NCBI GenBank assembly: GCA_014380825.1
Contig: JACMJD010000031.1
Span: 1-10,633, forward strand
DNA: 10,633 bases
From: Phycisphaerae bacterium
Lineage (GTDB): Bacteria; Planctomycetota; Phycisphaerae; Tepidisphaerales; Tepidisphaeraceae
Direction: 5' to 3'
In this document: in pieces, positions 1 to 7,068 of the stretch
Layout of the letters: each line of letters begins with the position of its first letter
Position numbering within the stretch: position 1 is the stretch's first letter
Notes under the pieces: generated by a model
The model's input: the letters and a program-made list of their open reading frames with translations, nothing else
What the model was told of the DNA's origin: nothing
The model's database searches: none
Position numbers and translations under genes: made by a program

Positions 1-73
1 ATTCGCAATTCTGTAATTCCGCGAAGTCGAGGTTTGCTGGACGATTCCGCGCTGCTATTTCCTGATAGGGGAA

Positions 74-90
74 GGTACAGCCACTGTACC
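74..90. promoter_or_regulatory. 7-bp perfect dyad upstream of the first surface-protein gene
   Basis: GGTACAG (74-80) and CTGTACC (84-90) form a perfect inverted repeat around CCA, ending 24 bp before the ATG at 115 and 10 bp before its ribosome binding site (AAGGGAG, 101-107). It could be an operator half-site pair or a small 5'-UTR hairpin. No convincing -35/-10 pair was found in the 73 bp upstream, and no sigma-54-type TGGCAC-N5-TTGC element is present there. Regulatory function is an inference from symmetry and position. Confidence 0.35.
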
Positions 91-114
91 GTTGTTTGGG
101 AAGGGAGATCGCCG

Positions 115-2109
115 ATGGTTCGCCGTATCGCTTGTTTGGGTCTTGTCGTGTCTCTGTTCTGGGCCAGCCCTGGTTACGCCGTCATCAAAGTCTGGGCAGG
201 TGGCAGCGGCAACTGGACGACGTCGGCGAACTGGTCGCCGTCCGGAACGCCGCAGGATGGGGATGACATTGCACTGATCCAGGCGGACGCGAACAATCGC
301 ACCGTTACCTACAACGACACGTCCCCGTTCCTCCGAGTTTACAACTCGATCCAGATCGACTCGCAAGGCTCCGGCCGTATGACTTTGCAACAGGTGGATG
401 CGCTGACCTCGCTGGAAGCGCTCGGCCTGTCAATCGGCAACTTCGGGCCCGGCGCATACAACCTGACGTTGGGATCGGGATCGTTCGGAGTGGCCACGTT
501 GAACAACGGCGGCTCGATGAACATGAACGCCGAAGCGTTCCTGAACATCGGCACGCTCGTGCAGAACGCCGGCAGCAACATCGCCGCGCCGGGCGGCCAC
601 TTCAACGTCAACACGTATCGATTCAACGGCGGCACGTTCAACGGAGCGGTGGCGACCGGGACGTTCATCGCCAACGGTGCAAAGCTTGATGGATTTCTGT
701 CCGTAAATAATGCGATGGCCCTGCCGGTAAATTTCACCTTCGGTTCAGCGGTGAACACGCACGCACCGTTCACGCACCTGGCCGGGCGCACGATCAACAT
801 GAACTCGGATTTCGTGCAGGTCGGCGCGACGTTCAATCAATCGGGCGCCATGATCGTCGGCGGCAACGGGTTCGGCGCGGTGGTCGTGACCGGCGGCGCG
901 ACGTGGAATCAGATCGCCAGCGTCAGCACGATCGGCGGATTGCAGGTCGGCGGAGGCGAGGGCAGCGGGACTTATACGATCGGCAACGGCGCGACGCTCA
1001 CGATCGGCCACGGCATGAACGTCGGGCTTGCCGGCGACGGCACGTTCCTTCAAACCGGCGGACGCGCAACGGTCGCGGGAGGGTTGCTGTCGCGCGGCGG
1101 AGCCGTTCCGATCCCATCACGCAGCTACTGGAACATGAGCGGCGGAACCTTTACGAGCACCAGCGATGTGTTCTTCGGTTACCCGAACGCGATCTCGTCC
1201 ACGTTTATCCAGAGCAATGGCGACTTTCAATCGCTGCGACTGTTCGTCAATGTCGATTCGACGACCTACGCGACGGCGAACATCAGCGGCGGATCGTTCA
1301 AGGTCACGTCGAGCACCGTGAACAATGGCAGCTTCACGCTGTCGGCCGGCACCGTCGATCTGGGCGCGACGGTGAACGGCGCCGGCACGATCGTGGTTGG
1401 CGGCGGGAGTGCGGAGCTGACTGCCGCGCGCATCCGCCAAACCGCGCTGTCGATCAGCGGTAACGGCCGCGTGCGCATCGAGTCGCCAGCGGGTCCGCCG
1501 GCAACGACGAGTCGGGTGAAATCGCTCACGATTCAAGAGACAGGCGCGACGGTCAACGGCAAGCTCGATCTTACGTTCAACCAGTTGATTGTTGATTATG
1601 ACAACAACTCACCGATCGCCGCGATCAAACGCTATCTGAAAAGCGGACGCGCCGGCGGAAGCTGGAACGGCACGGGGATCAACAGCAAGACCGCCGCCGA
1701 CGCAATGCCACACAACAAGGCGCTTGGCTACGCCGAATCCTCGCAACTCTTCGGCGCATCAGGCGGCGTGTTCGGCGATCTGTTCGCCGACAACTCTTCG
1801 GTGCTGATCAAGTACACCTACAACGGCGACACGGACCTGAACGGCATCGTCGACTTCGATGACTACAGCCGAATCGACAACGGCTTCAACAACGGCGGCA
1901 CGACGTGGTTCGCCGGTGACTTCGACTACAACGGCATCGTCGATTTCGATGACTATTCGCTGATCGATCAGGCATTCAACACGCAATCCGGCGCGCTGCG
2001 CGGAGCGCTCGCCAACGCTGTGCCAGAACCCATTCTTGCACCGATTGGATGTGGCGTGTTGATTTTCCTTAAACGCCGGCGACGCGGAATTTCTGATGCG
2101 GCGGTGTGA
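115..2109 (+). CDS. PEP-CTERM surface protein with beta-repeat passenger and double EF-hand (dockerin-like) module
   Basis: Predicted secreted, cell-surface-anchored protein of 664 aa. The reading frame is open from 34, but the ATG at 115 is chosen. It has AAGGGAG at 101-107 (7-nt spacer) and starts a clear signal peptide: MVRR, a hydrophobic core, then cleavage after Gly-Tyr-Ala at about residue 22. Residues 23-70 resemble the 'GSGNW...ANW' opening of autotransporter-like passengers. Residues 70-480 are Gly/Asn/Thr-rich imperfect beta-strand repeats (types 'QTGGRATVAGG' and 'SGGTF'), expected to form a beta-helix. Two EF-hand loops follow, D572-x-D-x-N-G-I-V-D-F-D-D583 and D602-x-D-x-N-G-I-V-D-F-D-D613, with the calcium-ligand spacing of dockerin repeats. 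The end is VPEP (636-639), a short hydrophobic segment and KRRRR (653-657): a PEP-CTERM signal, cleaved by an exosortase in characterised systems. No catalytic domain is recognisable, so the ligand or role is unknown. The C-terminal 180 aa closely match the downstream gene. Confidence 0.88.
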   Translation: MVRRIACLGLVVSLFWASPGYAVIKVWAGGSGNWTTSANWSPSGTPQDGDDIALIQADANNRTVTYNDTSPFLRVYNSIQIDSQGSGRMTLQQVDALTSLEALGLSIGNFGPGAYNLTLGSGSFGVATLNNGGSMNMNAEAFLNIGTLVQNAGSNIAAPGGHFNVNTYRFNGGTFNGAVATGTFIANGAKLDGFLSVNNAMALPVNFTFGSAVNTHAPFTHLAGRTINMNSDFVQVGATFNQSGAMIVGGNGFGAVVVTGGATWNQIASVSTIGGLQVGGGEGSGTYTIGNGATLTIGHGMNVGLAGDGTFLQTGGRATVAGGLLSRGGAVPIPSRSYWNMSGGTFTSTSDVFFGYPNAISSTFIQSNGDFQSLRLFVNVDSTTYATANISGGSFKVTSSTVNNGSFTLSAGTVDLGATVNGAGTIVVGGGSAELTAARIRQTALSISGNGRVRIESPAGPPATTSRVKSLTIQETGATVNGKLDLTFNQLIVDYDNNSPIAAIKRYLKSGRAGGSWNGTGINSKTAADAMPHNKALGYAESSQLFGASGGVFGDLFADNSSVLIKYTYNGDTDLNGIVDFDDYSRIDNGFNNGGTTWFAGDFDYNGIVDFDDYSLIDQAFNTQSGALRGALANAVPEPILAPIGCGVLIFLKRRRRGISDAAV

Positions 2110-2160
2110 CAGACGCGGTAAGCTACTCCTCGAATCACGTCACTGGCCGGGGAGAGCATC

Positions 2161-4278
2161 ATGCTTGATCAGAAATCGCGGCACGGGCGTGCGCGTGTAT
2201 ACGGCGCGGTCGGGAGCATCGCAGTCTCGCTGCTTATCAACCAACGCGTCCCCGCCGGCCTGAAGTTCTGGGACGGCGGTGGAACGAACAACAACTGGTC
2301 CAATCCCGCAAACTGGAACTCGATGTTCGGCGGCGCGCCGCTCAATGACGGCACCGATGACATCATCATGCAGGGCATACTGCGCACCACCAACTCGGTT
2401 GACATCGACTTCGACATCAACTCACTTCAATTCAGCGGCGGCGGCAGCGCCGGACCGTTCGTCATCAGCACCACCGGCGCAGACTTCTCGATCCGTGGCG
2501 GTGGAATCGTCAACAACGACACGGACTCGCAGAGCATCGGCGGCGTCACGCTCGGCGCGAATCAGATATGGAACGCGGCGGCGGGTCCGCTTCGCGTGAA
2601 CTTCGTCACGCTCGGCGGGTTGAGCAGCGGCCGGGCTCTCACGATTGCCGGCGCGTTTGACACGATCATCCCGAACATCATCGCCGGCTCGGTGATCACC
2701 AACGCCGGCTCGATCATCTTGAACAGCACCGCGAACCTCACGCTCGGCGATGGCATTGCCGTGCAATCCAACAGCTTCACCGGTCCGATCACCGTCAACT
2801 CCGGCACGCTCCTCCTGAACAAAGCGGCCGGCGCGACCGCGGTTCCTGGCAGCCTGATCATCGGCGACGGCGCGGGCAGCGACGTGGTGAAGCTGTTCAG
2901 AGCCAACCAGATCGCGGACACCTCGAACATCACAATCAACAGCTCGGGCGTGTTCAATGTGAACGGCGCCGCCGAAACAATCAATCATCTGAACCTCAAC
3001 GGCGGGATCGTGAACACGCTGGCGGGCACGCTGACGGTGAATGGCGCGCTGACGTACAACGGCGGGACATTCGATGGCGATGGCGTGGCTACCATCGCCG
3101 CGCCGTTCGCGATGAACACGCAATCGATGGCGTTCAGCGGCACGCCGACGGTGCGCTTTCTCTCCGAGATGACCCTGACCGCCGCCAACGTCAACACCAG
3201 CGCGGGAACGCTTTCGATTTCGTCGCTGCACGTCCCGGCATCGAATGTTGCATCGACGATTGCCGGACGTCTCGCGGCGTCGGGGAGCGTGACCGTCGTC
3301 GTGGAAGATGGAGCGGCGGCGGATGACCTGTCGATCGCCGCGAGCGTTCATGGCAACCAATTGGTGAAGACCGGCGCCGGCCGGCTTCGCTTGGGCGCGA
3401 CGTCGGGCAACACCCTCGCCGGCCTGGTCGTCAACGATGGCACGGCCATCCTGCATGGCGCGATCGGCGCCGTTTCCGCCAGCAACGCACACGTTCACGC
3501 GGCGGCGAACATCACGGTCGGCAGCCTGAACGCAAACACCGGCGGCGTGATCAGCACCGAAGGGTTCACCATTTCCGCCAGCGGGCTTTTCCTGAACGGT
3601 GGAACGGTCAGCGGCAGCGTCTCGGCATCGCTGGGTACGTTCGTCAATGCGCCCAACAGCTACTTCAGTGGAACGCTCACGCTCTCATCCCCCGTGGGCG
3701 CTTTCATCGACGTGGATGGCAACGCATCCGCCGTCTTCGATGGAGCGATCTTGCACGGGCCGAGCACCACGCTCACACTCACCGATGCGGGCACGATCAC
3801 CTTCGCGGGAAACGTCCCGAACGCCTCATTCGGTACCGGCATCGTCGTCGGAGCCGGCAACGGGCCGCAAACACACCTGATCCTCGCCAAGTCGGTCGTC
3901 GATGGATCGCTCATCACGTCAAGGCTGTCCATCGGGTTCGAATCGCTGGTGAAGCTTGCCGCAAACGAACAAATCCTTGCCGACACGGTCGCGCTTGGAG
4001 GCGGCGGCATGCTCGATCTGGACGGCTTCTCGGAGACGCTTTCGACTCTTCAACTTGACGGCGGCCTAGTCACGTCCGGCGCGGGAACCCTGACTGTCAC
4101 AGGCAAGATCTCGACGACAGGCGCGGGCACGATCGAAGGCAATCTCCGCTTTTCCGGAGCTGGCATCCGTTCGATCGATGTGGCCTCGAACGGAAGCATC
4201 CTGAACATTCCGGCGATCTTAAGCTGGCCGGCGACAACACGTTCACCGGCCCCGTGCGCTTGGAAAGCGGTCGATTGA
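2161..4278 (+). CDS. PEP-CTERM surface protein, 5' part of a frameshifted gene
   Basis: N-terminal 705 codons of a second beta-repeat surface protein, 51 bp after the first. The ATG at 2161 is preceded by GGGGAG (2149-2154). The N-terminus is basic (KSRHGRAR) with a moderate hydrophobic stretch at about residues 14-26 and possible cleavage near VPA32. It is a weaker signal peptide than in the neighbour. Residues 35-60 carry the FWDGG...NNW...ANW opening shared by passengers of this type. The body contains autotransporter-associated (PATR-like) repeats: one near residues 208-235 (GPITVNSGTLLL, later PGSLIIGDG) and one near 401-425 (LVKTGAGRLRLG, later VVNDGTAIL). After about residue 683 the frame leaves the repeat pattern (ILSWPATTRSPAPCAW) and stops at 4278, while the repeat continues in the frame one base back. 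The real product was therefore longer. The cause may be a true mutation or an assembly error. No EF-hand or sorting signal is present in this part. Confidence 0.75.
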   Translation: MLDQKSRHGRARVYGAVGSIAVSLLINQRVPAGLKFWDGGGTNNNWSNPANWNSMFGGAPLNDGTDDIIMQGILRTTNSVDIDFDINSLQFSGGGSAGPFVISTTGADFSIRGGGIVNNDTDSQSIGGVTLGANQIWNAAAGPLRVNFVTLGGLSSGRALTIAGAFDTIIPNIIAGSVITNAGSIILNSTANLTLGDGIAVQSNSFTGPITVNSGTLLLNKAAGATAVPGSLIIGDGAGSDVVKLFRANQIADTSNITINSSGVFNVNGAAETINHLNLNGGIVNTLAGTLTVNGALTYNGGTFDGDGVATIAAPFAMNTQSMAFSGTPTVRFLSEMTLTAANVNTSAGTLSISSLHVPASNVASTIAGRLAASGSVTVVVEDGAAADDLSIAASVHGNQLVKTGAGRLRLGATSGNTLAGLVVNDGTAILHGAIGAVSASNAHVHAAANITVGSLNANTGGVISTEGFTISASGLFLNGGTVSGSVSASLGTFVNAPNSYFSGTLTLSSPVGAFIDVDGNASAVFDGAILHGPSTTLTLTDAGTITFAGNVPNASFGTGIVVGAGNGPQTHLILAKSVVDGSLITSRLSIGFESLVKLAANEQILADTVALGGGGMLDLDGFSETLSTLQLDGGLVTSGAGTLTVTGKISTTGAGTIEGNLRFSGAGIRSIDVASNGSILNIPAILSWPATTRSPAPCAWKAVD
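4207..4222 (+). other. Apparent -1 frameshift site inside the second surface-protein gene
   Basis: Upstream codons in the 2161 frame read SNGSILNI (ending 4209). Downstream codons in the frame starting at 4212 read GDLKLAGDNTFTG, the canonical opening of an autotransporter-associated repeat. Adding one T to ATTCC at 4208-4211 gives I-S-G-D-L-K-L-A-G with no break. This predicts a one-base loss and a restored protein of about 1,052 aa. No X-XXY-YYZ slippery heptamer lies in the overlap (4201-4278), so programmed slippage is unlikely. Confidence 0.7.
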
Positions 4279-5318
4279 CCCTGCTGCACGATCGCGCCGC
4301 CGGCGCTGGCGCGATCCAGATCGAAGGCGGCGAGCTTTGCCTCGACGGCGGCCCGCGCAACATCAGCAACCGGATCAATATGCTGACGGGGTTCGCTATC
4401 CGTGCCGCCTCCGGGTCGGTGACGCTGAGCGGAACGCTCGACAACTCGTTCGGTCAAACCATCATCGCGGTGGGGAACGTGAATGACACGCTGGTCATTT
4501 CCGGGACGCAGTTGCACGGCATCGGCGCTCGACTGGCGCTGACCAGCACTGGTGTCCGACTTGCAAGCGACGCCGGCACCGGTGGCCACAACCTTCAGAT
4601 CGAACTCAACGGCACTACTTTTCCAGGAATTACTTCCTCGCGGCTTGCGATCGGGGCGAGTCAGCATTTAGCCTCGCTGAGCATCAACCTTGGTGCGGCG
4701 ACTCTGGAAGCAGGCGGCAACAAGCTGGTCGTCACCAAGACACTGGAACTCGGCGCGGCACAGGCGTTCCTGGACATCAACGAACACGCCCTGATCGTCG
4801 ATTACACGGGCAGCTCGCCGCTGAACTTCATCAAGTCCGCTGTTGTCACCGCCCGCAACGGCGGTGCGTGGGATGGATTCGGAATTACCTCCTCCGCCGC
4901 GGCGACACATCCGACGCACTCAACTACGCTGGGCCTGCTCGAAGGCGCGGAGTATCGATCGATATATGGACCAAGCGCAGTGTTCGAGGGCGAACCGATC
5001 GACGACACGAGCGTTCTAGTGAAATACACCTACTACGGCGACACCGACTTCAACGGCATCGTCGACTTCGACGACTACGCGCGCATCGACTCCGGCTTCA
5101 ACAATGACCGCACCGGCTGGTTCAACGGCGATTTCGATTACAACGGTATTGTCGATTTCGACGACTACTCGCTGATCGATCAAGCGTTCAACACGCAAAC
5201 AGGATCGCTGCGATCGATGAATGCCGTGCCCGAGCCAACGCCAGGCGTCGTGATTGGTTTGGCCGCGTGCCTTGGTGTGCGCGGACGGCGGCGCTTCGCT
5301 CGCACCCGGCTCGCATAG
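4254..5318 (+). CDS. PEP-CTERM surface protein, 3' part of a frameshifted gene (EF-hand pair and sorting signal)
   Basis: C-terminal part of the gene that begins at 2161. The first usable start is the GTG at 4254, but it has no ribosome binding site and lies inside a PATR-like repeat whose codons already run in this frame from 4212. It is therefore not an independent start. From the GTG (354 aa), beta-repeat sequence fills residues 1-180. From residue 180 (LIVDYTGSSPLNFIKS) it aligns with residue 491 onward of the upstream protein. Two EF-hand loops occupy residues 263-274 and 293-304, each D-x-D-x-N-G-I-V-D-F-D-D. A PEP-CTERM tail follows: AVPEP (324-328), hydrophobic VVIGLAACLGV and an Arg-rich end. 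Without its N-terminal half this segment has no signal peptide and cannot be exported as read, so the locus is either a recent pseudogene or a sequencing error. The stop codon (TAG, 5316-5318) falls within a short repeat of the luxR 3' end. Confidence 0.72.
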   Translation: MRLESGRLTLLHDRAAGAGAIQIEGGELCLDGGPRNISNRINMLTGFAIRAASGSVTLSGTLDNSFGQTIIAVGNVNDTLVISGTQLHGIGARLALTSTGVRLASDAGTGGHNLQIELNGTTFPGITSSRLAIGASQHLASLSINLGAATLEAGGNKLVVTKTLELGAAQAFLDINEHALIVDYTGSSPLNFIKSAVVTARNGGAWDGFGITSSAAATHPTHSTTLGLLEGAEYRSIYGPSAVFEGEPIDDTSVLVKYTYYGDTDFNGIVDFDDYARIDSGFNNDRTGWFNGDFDYNGIVDFDDYSLIDQAFNTQTGSLRSMNAVPEPTPGVVIGLAACLGVRGRRRFARTRLA

Positions 5319-5354
5319 ACCAGATCCAACCGCGAGCAGGCGGCGTCGGTGCGC
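5315..5354. repeat. Degenerate copy of the 3' end of the adjacent luxR-type gene
   Basis: These 40 bp match 5506-5546, inside the 3' end of the LuxR-type gene, at 36 of 41 aligned positions with one gap, in the same orientation. Read on the - strand with one indel, the copy encodes RTDAA...LLAVGSGL, resembling RTAAAVRAVESGLS at the regulator's C-terminus. It overlaps the stop codon of the second surface-protein gene. It may be a relict of a duplicated regulator end. Similarity fades beyond the stated limits. Confidence 0.5.
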
Positions 5355-5452
5355 AAGCAAACGATCCAACACCTGCCGGCGACCTTTTCTCTCGCTAAAT
5401 GACGAACGAACTGCGTCCCCGTTTCGGCTCACGAGCAGATCTTCGACCGCAG

Positions 5453-6277
5453 TCACTGATCGTGCGTTGCGCCGCGCGCGTCCGGGCGGCACGTGTCGGG
5501 GACGGATAGACCAGATTCGACCGCGCGCACGGCGGCGGCGGTGCGCGTCTCGACGTTTAGCTTTCGCAGGATGTTCTCAACGTGCTTTTTCACGGTCAGC
5601 CGGGCGGCGCCGAGGATGATCGCGATCTCGCTGTTGGTCTTGCCCATCCGCACCCAGTGCAACACTTCAAATTCGCGTGGCGTGAGCCCGGCTCGATCGA
5701 TCTCATCGGCCGCTTTGCTCGCCTCGATCCGGCATCGCAGCGTTCGCTGAACCAGGTCGTACGCGCCGGCGATGTGCGGCCGGAGCAAGTCGAGCAGGAA
5801 GTGTTCGCGCGGTGAGAATCCGCCATGGCCGCGCACGATGCCGAGCGAGACGAACGGCATCGCGTCCGACTCGAACGCCGCGCACAGGATGTTCTCCAAA
5901 CGCAATGGCCGGAAGAACTCGTTGTACAAACCGGTCCGATGCCAGCGATCGGGCGGCATCAGTCTGTCGAACGTGATCGCGGCTACATCGTGCGTGGCGG
6001 CGAACGCAGTATCGATCGGGTGCTCGGGAAGATACGCGCGATACGCGTGCTCGTTCTTTCGGAACTCGCTGCAGCCATGAAGGATGAACGCATCCGATCG
6101 AAACGGCCCGCCGGTTCCTGCCGCGGTGCGCTCGCCGAACACCGCGGTTTCGGCGGGGATCAACGTCGTCAACAGGCGCAGCGTGCGGCGAGACAATGAC
6201 TCCACGTCCGGCGCGCCATACAACTCGCGAACGCCGTCGCTGAAGGTGCGAAGTGATTTTCCGCTCAAGCCGTTCAT
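5453..6277 (-). CDS. LuxR-family transcriptional regulator with N-terminal sensor-like domain
   Basis: Cytosolic DNA-binding regulator of 274 aa. The frame is open to 6499, but the ATG at 6277 is preferred. GGAG lies 4 nt upstream, and the longer version adds 74 residues with no family character that would run over the divergent promoter region. Residues 1-180 form a sensor-like region of GAF-like style, with LYNEFFRPLRLENIL (118-131) and FSPREHFLLDLLRPHI (154-169). These are typical of a common class of orphan LuxR regulators; its ligand is unknown. Residues 198-252 are the LuxR helix-turn-helix: LTPREFEVL, GKTNSEIAIILG, then the recognition helix around TVKKHVENILRKL and RTAAAVRA. It has no receiver domain and no LuxI partner here. 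It is divergent from the 6415-7953 genes, so it may control them, which is an inference from position only. Confidence 0.88.
   Translation of the reverse strand: MNGLSGKSLRTFSDGVRELYGAPDVESLSRRTLRLLTTLIPAETAVFGERTAAGTGGPFRSDAFILHGCSEFRKNEHAYRAYLPEHPIDTAFAATHDVAAITFDRLMPPDRWHRTGLYNEFFRPLRLENILCAAFESDAMPFVSLGIVRGHGGFSPREHFLLDLLRPHIAGAYDLVQRTLRCRIEASKAADEIDRAGLTPREFEVLHWVRMGKTNSEIAIILGAARLTVKKHVENILRKLNVETRTAAAVRAVESGLSVPDTCRPDARGATHDQ
5506..5546. repeat. luxR 3'-end member of the 40-bp direct repeat pair
   Basis: This is the intact coding partner of the copy at 5315-5354. It lies within the LuxR-type gene, where it encodes residues of the last helix of the DNA-binding domain and the start of the tail. 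The gap between the two copies is about 150 bp. Confidence 0.5.
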
Positions 6278-6309
6278 AAAGCTCCGTACGCCATCTTCCG
6301 TATTGTGGC

Positions 6310-6371
6310 CAAATGCGCCAGCCGCGATCAAGTGAAACCCGCCGCTGATCAAATGCACCCTAACTATTGTG
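6310..6371. promoter_or_regulatory. Repeat-rich divergent control region (possible operator sites)
   Basis: The 137 bp between the divergent starts at 6277 (-) and 6415 (+) contain paired short direct repeats. GATCAA occurs at 6326-6331 and 6347-6352, exactly 21 bp apart (about two helical turns). CAAATGCGCC (6310-6319) recurs as CAAATGCACC (6350-6359), 40 bp apart. TATTGTG occurs at 6301-6307 and 6365-6371. Helically phased repeats between a LuxR-type regulator and its divergent neighbour suggest operator sites, but the repeats are short and could be chance. Confidence 0.3.
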
Positions 6372-6376
6372 CTAAA

Positions 6377-6406
6377 TTGAGGTTCTGCATGGCGGCAACC
6401 TACAAT
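6377..6406 (+). promoter_or_regulatory. Sigma-70-like promoter, possibly giving a leaderless transcript
   Basis: TTGAGG (6377-6382) and TACAAT (6401-6406), separated by 18 bp, match bacterial -35 and -10 elements. A start 6-8 nt after the -10 box would fall at about 6413-6415, i.e. at or next to the ATG at 6415. That ATG has no Shine-Dalgarno-like sequence upstream, which is consistent with leaderless translation. Call based on consensus matching only. Confidence 0.4.
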
Positions 6407-6414
6407 CGTTCCGC

Positions 6415-7059
6415 ATGGAGGCGGCCCGACGACCGACCATTTTCCTTCTCTCCCCCGCCCGAACAAACGGGCCGCGCGCCAGATTGCTGGTTCGGGCACA
6501 GGCTAGCTTTGAACTGGCGATGCAGCTGCGCACGCCCAAGGGTGCGGCGATCGCCGACGTCTTCAGTTTCCTCAGTGGCTTGTATTTTCGCGGGAAAATC
6601 GCTTACGCGCGATCGTTTGGCGTCGCACCACAACGGTCGATAGCTCCGGCATACGTGATCACGAGCACTCACGGCCTCGTGTCGATCGACACGCACGTGA
6701 CGGCGGACGATCTGATCGCGATGCGCGATGTGCCGATCGACGCGGACGAGCCGCGATATCGCGGAGCGATCGAAACCGATGTCGCGCGAATTCTTCGCGC
6801 GAAAAATTGTGACGCCAACTGCCGGTTCGTGCTGCTCGGCAGCATCGCGACGAAGAAATACGTTGACGTGCTGCTGCCGATGCTTGGCGAGCGCCTGCAC
6901 TTCCCCGCCGAGTTCGTCGGCCGCGGCGATATGAGCCGGGGCGGGCTGATGCTTCGCGCGGCGCGCGAAAGTCGCGAGCTTCATTACATCCCGATCGAAG
7001 GCGCAACGCGTCACGGTTCGCGCCCGCCGAAGCTGGCGAAAATTCCGCGCTCGCGGTAA
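6415..7059 (+). CDS. Conserved protein of unknown function
   Basis: Predicted soluble protein of 214 aa with no signal peptide or membrane segment. I recognise the sequence pattern as belonging to a widespread unnamed bacterial family but cannot assign a function. Conserved-looking blocks are: RPTIFLLSPA near the N-terminus (6-15); an Ala/Leu-rich segment followed by VFSFLSGLYFRGKIAYARSF (49-68); VITSTHGLVS (81-90); and the strongest block, LLGSIATKKYVDVLLPMLG (140-158), continuing to FPAEFVGRGDMSRGGLMLR (163-181). The Ser/Gly-rich LLGSIAT and FVGRGDMSRGG motifs would suit a nucleotide- or phosphate-binding site, but that is speculation. The start at 6415 is the first in-frame ATG that begins the conserved region. 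It lacks a ribosome binding site and sits directly after a promoter-like element. The stop is 9 bp before the next gene, so the two are probably cotranscribed. Confidence 0.82.
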   Translation: MEAARRPTIFLLSPARTNGPRARLLVRAQASFELAMQLRTPKGAAIADVFSFLSGLYFRGKIAYARSFGVAPQRSIAPAYVITSTHGLVSIDTHVTADDLIAMRDVPIDADEPRYRGAIETDVARILRAKNCDANCRFVLLGSIATKKYVDVLLPMLGERLHFPAEFVGRGDMSRGGLMLRAARESRELHYIPIEGATRHGSRPPKLAKIPRSR

Positions 7060-7068
7060 ACACGTGTC

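Noticed and set aside
34..114. Upstream extension of the first surface protein to the start at 34
   Set aside because: It would place 27 polar residues before the signal peptide. The ATG at 115 has a good ribosome binding site and a proper signal sequence.
1828..1980. Cellulosome dockerin
   Set aside because: The double EF-hand pattern is dockerin-like, but it sits before a PEP-CTERM signal in a planctomycete-type protein and no cohesin or glycoside hydrolase is in the window.
2422..3498. 358-aa antisense open frame on the - strand inside the second surface-protein gene
   Set aside because: Its Arg/Val/Asp-rich product has no family features and is explained by GC-rich third positions of the real + strand gene, which has clear repeat motifs.
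4201..4278. Programmed -1 ribosomal frameshift
   Set aside because: No slippery X-XXY-YYZ heptamer is present in the overlap, and the repeat motif is already in the new frame at 4212. A lost base explains the data better.
5319..5452. Bidirectional terminator between the convergent surface-protein and luxR genes
   Set aside because: No stable GC stem followed by a T-run was found on either strand; only the luxR-end repeat stands out.
6278..6499. N-terminal extension of the LuxR-type regulator to 6499
   Set aside because: The added 74 residues have no domain character and would cover the divergent promoter region and part of the next gene. The ATG at 6277 has a GGAG upstream.
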